DNA from: Kribbella sp. NBC_01245
GTDB taxonomy: Bacteria; Actinomycetota; Actinomycetes; Propionibacteriales; Kribbellaceae
Assembly: GCF_036226525.1 (NCBI RefSeq)
Contig: NZ_CP108487.1
Location: forward strand, 4,340,001-4,404,000
DNA length: 64,000 nucleotides
Direction: 5' to 3'
Position 1 is the first letter of the stretch; each line of letters opens with the position of its first letter. The position numbers were made by a program, and so were the translations under genes. Under the pieces are notes generated by a model. That model did not search any database. It saw only the letters and a list, made by a program, of their open reading frames with translations, and was not told where the DNA came from. Below, one piece after another: positions 51,635 through 60,394 of the stretch.

Positions 51635-53313
51635 CGGAGCACCGCCTCCCGGTACCGCAGATCCGTTTCGGCCAGGTCGGAATGCGTGCCCTCGGCAACC
51701 ACCCGGCCTTCGTCCAGTACGACGACCCGGTGCATCTTGCCGAGTAGCGCCGGGCTACTCGTCAACACGAGCGTGGCCGCATTCGCCCGCTCCGCGACGA
51801 GTCCTTCCGCGAGCAACTCCTCCGTCACCGCGTCGACCGCCGTACTCGGGTCGTGCAGCACGAGTAGCGGCGGCTCCGCCAGCAAGGCCCGGGCCAATCC
51901 GAGGCGCTGCCGCTGCCCACCCGACAACGTTCGCCCGCGATCGGTGACGGCATGGTCCAACCCGACGGCGTCGACCAGATCGGTCGCGGCGGCAGCGCCG
52001 ACGACCCGCGCGAGGCGTTCGTCGTCCGCCTCCGAACCGGCGAGCAGGTTGGTCCGGATCGTGCCTTCGAAGAGGTCGGTGTCGTGTTGTTCGAGCAGCA
52101 CCGTGCGTCGTACCAAGTCGATGTCCAGCGTCTCGGCCGGCGTACCACCGATCAGCAGGCGGCCCTCGTGCTCGGGCGCCCGGCCGACCACGAGCGCGAG
52201 CAGCGCGTCGGCATCCCGCGGGTCATAACAGAGCACGCCGACCAGCTCACCCGCTCTAACGACAAGATCCACTCGCGCTAGACCGCGATAACTGATGCCC
52301 TCCAAAGCCAACCAGCCATCGGCCGGGTCAACCTCGGCAACCGCACCAGACGAAACCAATCCAGGAGCAGCCAGTACGGCGGCCAACCGACCAGCGGACG
52401 CCTTCGCCAGGGCCGCGAGCTGACCGCAATACCCGAGCGTGCCGACCGGCTCGGCCACGAACTGCGCCAGCCCGACCACCGTGACGAGCTCACCGATGCT
52501 CAGCCGCCCGTTCAACGCGAACCACCCGGCCACGCCGGCCACGGCCGCGAGGAACAACCCGCTCGCAAAAGTGGTCACGCCGTCCTGGATGCCGTTCGTC
52601 GCGGCCGCTCGCAGAGTCGCGGTCAAGGCCCGCTGGCTCGACCGGCGATAGCGCTCGGCCGCGTTGTGTTGGGCGCCGATCCCGCGCAGCGTGCGCAGAC
52701 CCGCGACCAGGTCGGTGGCCAGCGCCGTCGTACTCGCGATCGACTCCTGCTGGCTCTCGGTCCGCCGGGTCAACAGCGGCGACAAAGCCTGCAACGCAAC
52801 CACGATCAGCGGTACGCCGACCAGAACGCCGAGGCCGAGAGGTACGTCGATGGTCAGCAGGGCCACCGACGAAACGACCAGTGCCGCGACCGCCGCCGAA
52901 CCCATCGAGACGGCGCGCAACACGAGGGCCGACTTCTCTGCGTCGGAGGTGGCAATCGACAGGAGCTCGCCCGAACGCAGGCCGGTGCGATGACCGCGAG
53001 GATCCAACACGCGCCCGGCGATCTCCAGCCGGAGCTGGTGCGTCTCGGTCTCGATCGCCCGCACCACCTGCCGCGCGCCGGTCTTCCACGCGTTCGACAG
53101 CGCCAGGAACAGCAACACCATCAGGAGCACGCAGAACCCGAGGTTCGCGATGTTGCCGGTCGCGATCGCCTTGTCGACGGTGAGCCCGATCAGCACCGGT
53201 ACGGCCGCCTCGGTCGCCTGGTGCAACGCCAGCACCGAGATACCAAGCGCCATCCGCCCCCGATGACGCCGTACCGAACGCCACAACAACCGCCCAGCCG
53301 TGAGCTCCCGCAC
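51631..53313 (-). CDS. ABC exporter half with degenerate ATPase
   Basis: A 560-residue half-transporter with a six-helix membrane domain and an ATPase domain that is defective by sequence. The place of Walker A holds VLCYDPRDADALLAL with no GKS/T. Walker B ends in LLVLHDPST, so Pro replaces the catalytic Glu. The H-loop His is missing (LVLTSSPALL). The signature LSGGQRQRLGL is intact, so it can complete the active site of its partner. GTG at 53313 has GGAGG 6 nt upstream; a TTG at 53334 is an alternative. Confidence 0.9.
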   Translation of the reverse strand: MRELTAGRLLWRSVRRHRGRMALGISVLALHQATEAAVPVLIGLTVDKAIATGNIANLGFCVLLMVLLFLALSNAWKTGARQVVRAIETETHQLRLEIAGRVLDPRGHRTGLRSGELLSIATSDAEKSALVLRAVSMGSAAVAALVVSSVALLTIDVPLGLGVLVGVPLIVVALQALSPLLTRRTESQQESIASTTALATDLVAGLRTLRGIGAQHNAAERYRRSSQRALTATLRAAATNGIQDGVTTFASGLFLAAVAGVAGWFALNGRLSIGELVTVVGLAQFVAEPVGTLGYCGQLAALAKASAGRLAAVLAAPGLVSSGAVAEVDPADGWLALEGISYRGLARVDLVVRAGELVGVLCYDPRDADALLALVVGRAPEHEGRLLIGGTPAETLDIDLVRRTVLLEQHDTDLFEGTIRTNLLAGSEADDERLARVVGAAAATDLVDAVGLDHAVTDRGRTLSGGQRQRLGLARALLAEPPLLVLHDPSTAVDAVTEELLAEGLVAERANAATLVLTSSPALLGKMHRVVVLDEGRVVAEGTHSDLAETDLRYREAVLR

Positions 53314-53377
53314 CCAGACCCTCCAGCTCGGCAAACAACTTAGGCCACCCTAACCCGCCCGCCAGGTCGCCCTTGCC

Positions 53378-53501
53378 GCGAGTGGTCCCCCTTTTTGTCC
53401 GCGGGTGGTCGCATCTGGTCCGCGCGGCGCCCCACCAGGCAGCCACCTCCCCGGACCAGATGCGACCACCCGCGGACAAAAAGTAAAGGGGGACCGCTCG
53501 C
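53378..53501. repeat. Foldback repeat, family C
   Basis: Inverted arms 53378-53421 and 53453-53501. The inner 31 bp of the stem (GGACCAGATGCGACCACCCG then CGGACAAAAAG) are perfect; the outer part pairs again after a 4-5 nt bulge. It lies between the divergent ABC exporter and ROK regulator genes, just upstream of the ROK promoter. Confidence 0.9.
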
Positions 53502-53519
53502 TGGCCAAAGGTTCAGTCA

Positions 53520-53549
53520 TTGACACCTGCCGGTGGTCGCCTTTACCGT
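53520..53549 (+). promoter_or_regulatory. Sigma-70-type promoter for the sugar operon
   Basis: TTGACA, an 18-bp spacer and TACCGT (matches TAnnnT). It lies about 65 bp before the ROK gene and just upstream of the operator-like palindrome. Confidence 0.55.
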
Positions 53550-53561
53550 CCTACCCATCAA

Positions 53562-53576
53562 TAGGAAACTTTCCTA
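53562..53576. promoter_or_regulatory. Operator for the ROK regulator
   Basis: TAGGAAACTTTCCTA: perfect 7-bp arms with a central C, 36 bp before the ROK gene and about 12 bp after the -10 box. Binding there would block transcription. ROK repressors often control their own operon through such a site, with sugar or sugar phosphate as inducer. Confidence 0.75.
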
Positions 53577-53612
53577 ACAGTTCCACCGAGCGGCACCTGA
53601 GAGGGGGCGAAG

Positions 53613-54803
53613 ATGGCCGGCACACCGGGTACGCCCCGCCTGCTGCGAGCGATGAACGATCGCGCCGCGCTCGACCTCCTGCTCGAACAGGGCCCGCTGT
53701 CCCGCACCGCCCTCGGCACCCTGACCGGGCTGTCCAAGCCGACCGCCTCCCAACTGCTCGGCCGCCTCGAGACCGTCGGCCTGGTCCGCCTCAGCGGCAC
53801 CAGCGCCGGCCGCCCCGGCCCGAACGCCCAGCTGTACGAGATCAACGCCGGCATCGCCCATGTGGCCGCGCTCGACGTCAACCCGGCCCGGATCCTGGCC
53901 GCCATCGCCGATCTACGCGGCACGGTCGTCGGCCGGTTCGAACTGCCGACGCCCGGTCGCAACGCCCGCGGCACGGTCGAGCGAGTGGTGAAGGCCATTC
54001 ATGGCGCACTCGGCGAAGCCGGCCTGGCCGAGGATCAGCTGCGCCGGGTCGTGATCGGCACGCCCGGCGGGTTCGACCCGACGACCGGGCGGCTGCGCTA
54101 CGCGACCCACCTGCCCGGCTGGCACAGCCCGCGCCTGCTGGAAGATCTCGCGGCCGCGATCGGCGTACCGCTCGAGGTCGAGAACGACGTCAACCTCGCC
54201 GCCGTCGCCGAGCAGCGCATCGGGCATGCCCGCGACTCCGGCAACTTCGTCCTCCTCTGGGGCGAGGAGGGAATCGGCGCCGCGGTGGTGATCGGTGGAC
54301 GGCTCCACCGCGGCGCCACCGGCGGTGCCGGTGAAGTCGCCTTCCTCCCCCTGCCCGGCACTCCGCTGGTGCGCAACGTCGGCCGCAACAACGCGGGCGG
54401 TTTCCAGGAACTCGCCGGCGCCGAGCCGATCCTGGCGCTGGCCCACGACCACGGCCTGCGCGCGACGACCGCGGAGGACGCCATCACCCAGGCCCTGCAC
54501 TTGCGGGGTCCGGGCGACTCGGTGCTCTCCGAGTTCGCCCATCGGCTGGCCGTCGGGCTGGCCGCCATCGTCGCGGTCGTAGACCCCGAACTGATCGTCC
54601 TGGCCGGCGGTGTCATCACTGCGGGCGGGGAGCGCTTACGCGGCCTGATCCAAGAGGAACTGGCCGAACTCGCAGTACCAAGACCCCGGCTGTTGCTCAC
54701 CGCTGTCACGGACGATCCCGTGCTCACCGGTGCGTTGCAGTCGGCTCTGAGCACCACCCGCGACGAGGTCTTCGACACCGCCGGAACACCTGCCGCCGAG
54801 TGA
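53613..54803 (+). CDS. ROK family transcriptional repressor
   Basis: A 396-residue ROK protein: winged helix-turn-helix at residues about 15-70 (GPLSRTALGTLTGLSKPTAS), followed by the ROK sugar-binding/kinase-like domain with DVNPARILAAIADLRG and EVENDVNLAAVAEQR and GIGAAVVIGGRLHRG. The zinc-binding CxCGxxGC of ROK kinases is not evident, which fits a regulator rather than an enzyme. GAGAGGGG lies before the ATG. It heads the ABC sugar operon, whose next gene starts 48 bp later. Confidence 0.93.
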   Translation: MAGTPGTPRLLRAMNDRAALDLLLEQGPLSRTALGTLTGLSKPTASQLLGRLETVGLVRLSGTSAGRPGPNAQLYEINAGIAHVAALDVNPARILAAIADLRGTVVGRFELPTPGRNARGTVERVVKAIHGALGEAGLAEDQLRRVVIGTPGGFDPTTGRLRYATHLPGWHSPRLLEDLAAAIGVPLEVENDVNLAAVAEQRIGHARDSGNFVLLWGEEGIGAAVVIGGRLHRGATGGAGEVAFLPLPGTPLVRNVGRNNAGGFQELAGAEPILALAHDHGLRATTAEDAITQALHLRGPGDSVLSEFAHRLAVGLAAIVAVVDPELIVLAGGVITAGGERLRGLIQEELAELAVPRPRLLLTAVTDDPVLTGALQSALSTTRDEVFDTAGTPAAE

Positions 54804-54851
54804 GCACGCAATCCCTTGTAGAAGTCCCAGCACAAGATCAGGAGACCGGAA

Positions 54852-56183
54852 ATGCCCCGAGTTCACAGAGCAGTCGCGGCTGCCGCGGCGATCGCGCTGT
54901 TCGGCACCGCCTGCACCGGCACACCCGCCGGCACCACGGCCAGTGACGACCCCTCCGCGAAGAACGTCGAGATCCTCTTCTGGCACGGTTGGAGCGCGCC
55001 GAGCGAAGTGAAGGGGATCGAGGCCAGCATCAAGAACTTCCAGGCCAAGTTCCCCAACATCAAGGTCAAGGTCGTCGGCAACATCAACGACGACAAGATC
55101 AAGCAGGCCCTGCGCACCGGTGGCCCCAGCTCCCCGGACGTCGTCTCGTCGTTCACCACCACCAATGTGGGCGCCTTCTGCTCCTCGAACGTCTTCACCG
55201 ACCTGAAGCCGTTCATCGAGAAGTCCGCGATCAACCTGGAAGAGACGTTCCCGAAGCCGGTCCTGGACTACACCCAGTTCGAGGGCAAGCGCTGCGCACT
55301 GCCGCTGCTGAACGACGCGTACGGCCTGTACTACAACAAGGACGCCTTCAAGGCCGCAGGGATCGCCAATCCCCCGAAGACGCTGTCCGAGTTCGAGGCC
55401 GTCGCCAAGAAGCTCACCAAGCCCAAGGGCGACACCTTCAGCCAGCTGGGCTTCATGCCGAACTACCACGGCTACGAGGTGACCACGAGCCAGTACGGCG
55501 CCCTGTGGGGTCTGAAGTACTTCGACGAGCAGGGCAAGTCCAACGCTTCGAAGGACCCGAACTTCGTCAAGGCGTACCAGGGCCAGAAGAAGCTCGTCGA
55601 CGCGCTCGGCGGTTTCGCCAAGCTGGAGAAGTACCGCACCACCTTCGGCGACGAGTGGGGTGCGAAGAACCCGTTCCACACCGGCCAGGTCGCGATGACC
55701 TTCGACGGTGAATGGCGCGCGGGCATGGCCAAGGACGCGGGGATCAAGTTCGAGCTCGGCGTCGCACCGGTGCCCGTGCCGGACGACCAGGAAGACAGCT
55801 ACGGCAAGGGCTACCTCTCGGGCACGATCATCGGTATCTCCAACAAGAGCGAGAAGAAGAACGCCGCCTGGGAGCTGACCAAGTACCTGACCACGGACAC
55901 CGACGCCGTCGTCAACTTCTCCAACGCGATCCACAACGTGCCCTCGACGTTCGAGGCGCTGAAGTCGCCGAAGCTGGCCGACGACCCGATCATGGACGTC
56001 TTCATCGGCATCGCCCAGCACAAGGACAGCAACAGCGCGCCCGCCAGCGTGAACGGCGGCGCCTACCTGGTCACCCTGCAGGACCTCGGCTACCAGTACG
56101 AGTCCGGCAAGATCACCGACCTGCCGGCGGCGCTGAAGAAGGCCGATGAGCAGATCGACAAAGACATCGCCCAGGCCAAGTGA
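54852..56183 (+). CDS. Sugar ABC transporter binding lipoprotein
   Basis: A 443-residue family-1 solute-binding protein. Signal peptide with lipid-attachment Cys at LFGTAC (about 21). The mature part begins EILFWHGWSAPSEVKGIE and shows the usual two-lobe pattern, with MTFDGEWRAGMAKD and LSGTIIGISNKSEKKNAAWE, as in carbohydrate-binding proteins of actinobacterial sugar ABC systems. The permease genes follow at once (4 bp overlap). The ATPase is not encoded here; MsiK-type shared ATPases commonly serve these systems. Confidence 0.93.
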   Translation: MPRVHRAVAAAAAIALFGTACTGTPAGTTASDDPSAKNVEILFWHGWSAPSEVKGIEASIKNFQAKFPNIKVKVVGNINDDKIKQALRTGGPSSPDVVSSFTTTNVGAFCSSNVFTDLKPFIEKSAINLEETFPKPVLDYTQFEGKRCALPLLNDAYGLYYNKDAFKAAGIANPPKTLSEFEAVAKKLTKPKGDTFSQLGFMPNYHGYEVTTSQYGALWGLKYFDEQGKSNASKDPNFVKAYQGQKKLVDALGGFAKLEKYRTTFGDEWGAKNPFHTGQVAMTFDGEWRAGMAKDAGIKFELGVAPVPVPDDQEDSYGKGYLSGTIIGISNKSEKKNAAWELTKYLTTDTDAVVNFSNAIHNVPSTFEALKSPKLADDPIMDVFIGIAQHKDSNSAPASVNGGAYLVTLQDLGYQYESGKITDLPAALKKADEQIDKDIAQAK

Positions 56184-57172
56184 CGATGACCTCTTTCCCG
56201 GCCACTGACGAGGCCGTTCGAATCGCCGCTCCGGCGCAGGGCTCCCTGCGCCGGAAGCGGCGGCGCGAGACGCTGCGCAACCTGGCCTTCCTGTCGCCCT
56301 GGCTGCTCGGTGTCGGCCTGTTCTTCCTGTACCCGTTGTTCTCGACGATCTACTTCTCGTTCGTGAAGTACGACGGCTACACCCCGCCGACACTGGTGGG
56401 CCTGCGTAACTGGAAGTACGTGTTCACCGACTTCCCGAACTTCTGGCCCGCCATGGAGAACACGGTCTGGCTGGTCCTGATCATGGTCACCCTGCGCGTC
56501 GCCTTCGGTCTGGGCATCGGCCTGCTGATCACGAAGATCAAGACCGGCGCGGGCCTGTTCCGGACCGCGTTCTACCTGCCCTACCTGGCGCCGCCGGTGG
56601 CCGCGACGATGTCGTTCGCCTTCCTGCTCAACCCCGGCACGGGCCCGGTGAACAACATCCTCGGCGCTCTCGGACTACCTCAGCCAGGCTGGTTCAACGA
56701 CCCGACCTGGTCGAAGCCGGCCCTTACCCTGCTGGCGATCTGGGGTATCGGTGACCTGATGGTCATCTTCATGGCCTCGCTGCTCGACGTGCCCAAGGAG
56801 CAGTACGAAGCATCCGAGCTGGACGGCGCCGGCCCGTTGCGGCGATTCCAGCACATCACGCTGCCGAACATCTCGCCGATCATCATGTTCGCCGTTGTCA
56901 CCGGCATCATCCAGGCGATGCAGTACTACACCCAGCCACTCGTCGCCGGCAAAGTCGCCAGCGGTGTGATTGGGGGCTCAGGGCAACAATTCGAACCGGG
57001 CTATCCCGACAAGTCGACATTGACCTTGCCCCAGCTGGTCTACAACCTCGGATTCCAGCGGTTCGACATCGGCTCCGCGTCGGTGGTCGCGCTGGTCCTG
57101 TTCGTACTCTCGATGATCTTCACCGGGCTGCTGATGCGCCGCCGCGGTGGCCTGCTCTCGGCGGAGGACTGA
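56180..57172 (+). CDS. Sugar ABC transporter permease, MalF-type
   Basis: A 330-residue membrane protein with six hydrophobic segments. The EAA loop is QYEASELDGAGPLRRFQHITLPN, with EAxxxDGA...F.I.LP. GTG at 56180 overlaps the binding-protein stop by 4 bp; an ATG at 56186 is also possible. Pairs with the next permease. Confidence 0.94.
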   Translation: MTMTSFPATDEAVRIAAPAQGSLRRKRRRETLRNLAFLSPWLLGVGLFFLYPLFSTIYFSFVKYDGYTPPTLVGLRNWKYVFTDFPNFWPAMENTVWLVLIMVTLRVAFGLGIGLLITKIKTGAGLFRTAFYLPYLAPPVAATMSFAFLLNPGTGPVNNILGALGLPQPGWFNDPTWSKPALTLLAIWGIGDLMVIFMASLLDVPKEQYEASELDGAGPLRRFQHITLPNISPIIMFAVVTGIIQAMQYYTQPLVAGKVASGVIGGSGQQFEPGYPDKSTLTLPQLVYNLGFQRFDIGSASVVALVLFVLSMIFTGLLMRRRGGLLSAED

Positions 57173-57173
57173 C

Positions 57174-58004
57174 ATGCGCCGCAAGGAAACCCTGCACTGG
57201 GTCGCCGTGCACTCGCTCGGCATCGCGGCCGCGCTCTTCTTCGTACTGCCGTTCGTCTTCGTCTTCCTGACCGCCCTGATGAGCGACCAGCAGGCCCTCA
57301 CCCGGGACCTGTGGCCGAAGCCGTTCCAGTGGCACAACCTGATCGACGTACTGAACACCCCCGGCTTCCTGACCTGGTGGAAGAACAGCCTGTTCTACGC
57401 CGTCGTCGGAACCCTTCTCGCGGTCACGTCGAGCATCCCGGTCGCCTATGCCCTGGCCAAGTTCAAGTTCCGTGGCCGGAGTCTCGCGCTGATGATTGTG
57501 ATCGCGACCATGATGCTGCCGCCGCAGGTCGTGATCGTGCCGATGTACCTGTTCTGGACCCAGCAACTCGGCATGTCCGGAACGCTGTGGCCGCTGATCA
57601 TCCCGATGGCCTTCGGCGAGGCGTTCACGATCTTCCTGCTGCGCCAGTTCCTCGTCTCCATCCCCAAGGAGTACGTCGAAGCGGCCAAGATCGACGGCTG
57701 CAATGACTTCAAAGCGATGATCCGAGTGATCATGCCGATGGCGAAACCCGCCATCTCCGCCGTGGCGTTGTTCCAGTTCTTCTACTGCTGGAACGACTAC
57801 TTCGGCCCGCAGATCTACGCCAGCGACAACCCCGCGGCGTGGACGCTCAGCTACGGCCTCGAGTCGTTCAAGAGCGCCCATCACACCAACTGGAACCTCA
57901 CGATGGCAGCGACCGTGCTGGTGATGGCTCCGGTGATCATCCTGTTCTTCTTCGCCCAAAAGGCCTTCATCGAAGGCGTCACACTCACAGGGGTCAAAGG
58001 TTGA
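57174..58004 (+). CDS. Sugar ABC transporter permease, MalG-type
   Basis: A 276-residue inner-membrane protein with six helices. The EAA loop is YVEAAKIDGCNDFKAMIRVI. ATG at 57174 follows the MalF-type stop by 1 bp; an earlier ATG in the same frame lies within the preceding gene. The TTG of the next gene overlaps its stop (TTGA). Confidence 0.94.
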   Translation: MRRKETLHWVAVHSLGIAAALFFVLPFVFVFLTALMSDQQALTRDLWPKPFQWHNLIDVLNTPGFLTWWKNSLFYAVVGTLLAVTSSIPVAYALAKFKFRGRSLALMIVIATMMLPPQVVIVPMYLFWTQQLGMSGTLWPLIIPMAFGEAFTIFLLRQFLVSIPKEYVEAAKIDGCNDFKAMIRVIMPMAKPAISAVALFQFFYCWNDYFGPQIYASDNPAAWTLSYGLESFKSAHHTNWNLTMAATVLVMAPVIILFFFAQKAFIEGVTLTGVKG

Positions 58005-59254
58005 AACTCACAGTCGTAGGCGGCGGTTCGACGTACACGCCTGAACTCATAGACGGATTCGCCCGGCTGCGCGACTCACTGCCGGTCGACGAACTGGTGC
58101 TGGTCGATCCGGCCGCCGATCGGCTCGAGCTGGTCGGCGGTCTGGCCGGCCGCATCTTCGCCAAACAAGGCCATCCCGGCAAGATCACCACCACGTCGGA
58201 CGTCGAGGCGGGTATCGACGGCGCGGACGCCGTACTGCTGCAGCTGCGCGTCGGCGGGCAGGCGGCCCGCAATCGGGACGAGACCTGGCCGCTCGAATGC
58301 GGTTGTGTCGGCCAGGAGACCACCGGCGCCGGCGGCCTCGCGAAGGCGCTACGCACGGTGCCCGTCGTCCTCGACATCGCCGAGAAGGTGCGCGCGTCCA
58401 ACCCGGACGCGTGGATCATCGACTTCACCAACCCGGTCGGTATCGTCACCCGCGCGCTGCTGCAGGAGGGCCACAAGGCGGTCGGCCTGTGCAACGTGGC
58501 GATCGGCTTCCAGCGCAAGTTCGCCGCCATGCTGGGCGTTTCGCACGAGCGCGTCTCGCTCGACCACGTCGGGCTCAACCACCTGACCTGGGAGCGCGGC
58601 GTTCGCGTCGACGGCGAGGAGGTGCTGCCCAAGCTGCTGGCCGAACACGCTCAGGAGCTCGCGGACGAGATCGGCCTGCCGCGCGAGGTCATCCTCCAGC
58701 TCGGCGTCGTTCCGTCGTACTACCTGCGCTACTTCTACGCCCACGACGAGGTCGTCCGCGAGCTGAAGGCGAAACCCTCCCGCGCTGCCGAGGTGGCCGC
58801 GATCGAGAAGGAACTGCTCGACATGTACGCCGATCCGGCGCTGGACGAGAAGCCCGAACTGCTCAGCAAGCGGGGCGGCGCGTTCTACTCCGAGGCGGCC
58901 GTCGCGCTGGCGTCGTCCCTGCTCAACGACACCGGTGACGTCCAGGTCGTCAACACCCGGAACAACGGCACGCTGCCGTTCCTCCCGGACGACGCCGTGA
59001 TCGAGGTGCCCGCCACCGTGGACGCCCGCGGTACGACGCCGCTGCCGGTGCGACCGCTCGAGCCGCTGTACGCCGGACTCGTGGCGAGCGTGACGGCGTA
59101 CGAGAACCTGGCCCTCGAGGCCGCCATCCACGGCGGTGCCGACCGGGTCTTCGCGGCACTGCTCGCGCACCCGCTGGTCGGCCAGATCGAGTATGCGAAC
59201 GGACTGACCGACCGCCTGCTCGCGAACAACCGCGATCACCTGGCCTGGGCGTGA
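58001..59254 (+). CDS. GH4 family 6-phospho-beta-glucosidase-type glycosidase
   Basis: A 417-residue NAD- and metal-dependent glycosidase of family GH4. N-terminal LKLTVVGGGSTYTPELIDGF is the dinucleotide fold. Metal ligands are Cys in GLCNVAIGFQ (about 165) and His in VGLNHLTWERG (about 193); the usual C-N-V-P is C-N-V-A here. QETTGAGGLAKALRTVP and DFTNPVGIVT also fit the 6-phospho-beta-glucosidase branch. TTG start overlaps the permease stop (TTGA). Most relatives act on sugars phosphorylated by a PTS, yet this operon has an ABC importer and a kinase. Confidence 0.93.
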   Translation: MKLTVVGGGSTYTPELIDGFARLRDSLPVDELVLVDPAADRLELVGGLAGRIFAKQGHPGKITTTSDVEAGIDGADAVLLQLRVGGQAARNRDETWPLECGCVGQETTGAGGLAKALRTVPVVLDIAEKVRASNPDAWIIDFTNPVGIVTRALLQEGHKAVGLCNVAIGFQRKFAAMLGVSHERVSLDHVGLNHLTWERGVRVDGEEVLPKLLAEHAQELADEIGLPREVILQLGVVPSYYLRYFYAHDEVVRELKAKPSRAAEVAAIEKELLDMYADPALDEKPELLSKRGGAFYSEAAVALASSLLNDTGDVQVVNTRNNGTLPFLPDDAVIEVPATVDARGTTPLPVRPLEPLYAGLVASVTAYENLALEAAIHGGADRVFAALLAHPLVGQIEYANGLTDRLLANNRDHLAWA

Positions 59255-60270
59255 CGGCGATGGTGGCGGCGCGAACCAGCCCAACCCCGCTCGTCCCGGG
59301 CGGGGTGCTGGCCTTCGACGCCGGCAACAGCAAGACCGACGTGGCCCTGGTCGGCGCTGACGGCACTGTCCTCGGTACGGCGCGAGGTGGCGGGTTCGAG
59401 CCGCATATCGTCGGTGCGGCCGCGGCCGTGGCGGCCCTCGCGCCACTGGTGGAAGCCGCCGCCGCGGCCGCGGGCCTCGACCCGGCGAACGGCGTACTGG
59501 TGCAGCAGATCTCGGCCTGCCTGGCGAATGCCGATCTGCCGATCGAGGAAGAACGGCTGGCCGAGGCCTTCCGCTCACACGCCTGGGCCGACGAGGTCCA
59601 CGTCGCCAACGACACCTTCGCGCTGCTGCGCGCCGGCGTAGACGAACCCCGCGGGGTAGCGGTCGTCTGCGGCGCGGGGATCAACTGCGCGGGCCTGCTG
59701 CCGAACGGCCGCACGGCCCGGTTCGCCGCCGTCGGCCGGATCTCGGGCGACTGGGGTGGCGGCCAGCAACTCGCCGACGAGGCGTACTCCGCAGCCGCTC
59801 GGGCTGACGACGGTCGTGGGCCCGCGACGGCGTTGACCTCGGTATTGCCCGCGCATTTTGGGGTGGACTCCGTGCAGGCGTTGATCGAGGCGTTGCATCT
59901 TGGTGATATCCCTTTAAGTCGGCGGCTTGAGGCCACGCCGTTGCTGTTCCAGGTGGCGGCGGCTGGTGACGAGGTGGCGTCGGCGGTCGTACGTCGGCAG
60001 GCGGAAGAGATCGTCGCCATGGCGGTCGTGGCGCTTCGCCGGTTGGACCTGCTGGACGAGCCGGCTGACGTCGTACTGGGTGGTGGCGTGCTCACCTCCG
60101 GCCACCGGCAGCTGATGGACACGATCGAGGCGCTTCTTTCCATCGAGGCGCCTAAGGCCGTCCCGCGGGTGGTCGCCGTACCTCCGGTTGTCGGTGCCGC
60201 GTTGCTCGGGCTGGACCGCACTGGAGCCGACCGAACCGCTCACACGACCTTGCGCGCGGCCTACGCGTAG
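59251..60270 (+). CDS. BadF/BadG-type ATPase, N-acetylglucosamine kinase-like
   Basis: A 339-residue ASKHA-fold kinase of the BadF/BadG/BcrA/BcrD family, closest to GlcNAc kinases. Seen are VLAFDAGNSKTDVALV (phosphate 1), VANDTFALLRAG, VCGAGINCAGL and ADVVLGGGVLTSG (adenosine motif). GTG at 59251 overlaps the glycosidase stop by 4 bp. It would phosphorylate the imported sugar (or its product) with ATP. Last gene of the operon, followed by a strong terminator. Confidence 0.88.
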   Translation: MTAMVAARTSPTPLVPGGVLAFDAGNSKTDVALVGADGTVLGTARGGGFEPHIVGAAAAVAALAPLVEAAAAAAGLDPANGVLVQQISACLANADLPIEEERLAEAFRSHAWADEVHVANDTFALLRAGVDEPRGVAVVCGAGINCAGLLPNGRTARFAAVGRISGDWGGGQQLADEAYSAAARADDGRGPATALTSVLPAHFGVDSVQALIEALHLGDIPLSRRLEATPLLFQVAAAGDEVASAVVRRQAEEIVAMAVVALRRLDLLDEPADVVLGGGVLTSGHRQLMDTIEALLSIEAPKAVPRVVAVPPVVGAALLGLDRTGADRTAHTTLRAAYA

Positions 60271-60301
60271 CTGTTGTGCCCGGCCTTCCCTGAGGCCGCC
60301 G

Positions 60302-60348
60302 GCGCCCGGAGTAGCGGTCCCAGCCCGTCGCTACTCCGGGCGCTTTTT
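60302..60348 (+). terminator. Intrinsic terminator of the sugar operon
   Basis: A perfect 15-bp stem, GCGCCCGGAGTAGCG and complement, with a 12-nt loop, followed directly by TTTTT. This is the clearest rho-independent terminator in the window. Confidence 0.95.
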
Positions 60349-60378
60349 CGTACCCTCTGGCGTGCGTTTGGGTAAGGG

Positions 60379-60394
60379 TGTAATCATGATTACA
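60379..60394. promoter_or_regulatory. Perfect palindrome touching a start codon
   Basis: TGTAATCATGATTACA is a perfect 16-bp palindrome whose last A is the first base of the ATG at 60394. Such a site would cover the -10 region or the start itself, suggesting direct control of the following gene or a leaderless message. Confidence 0.7.
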
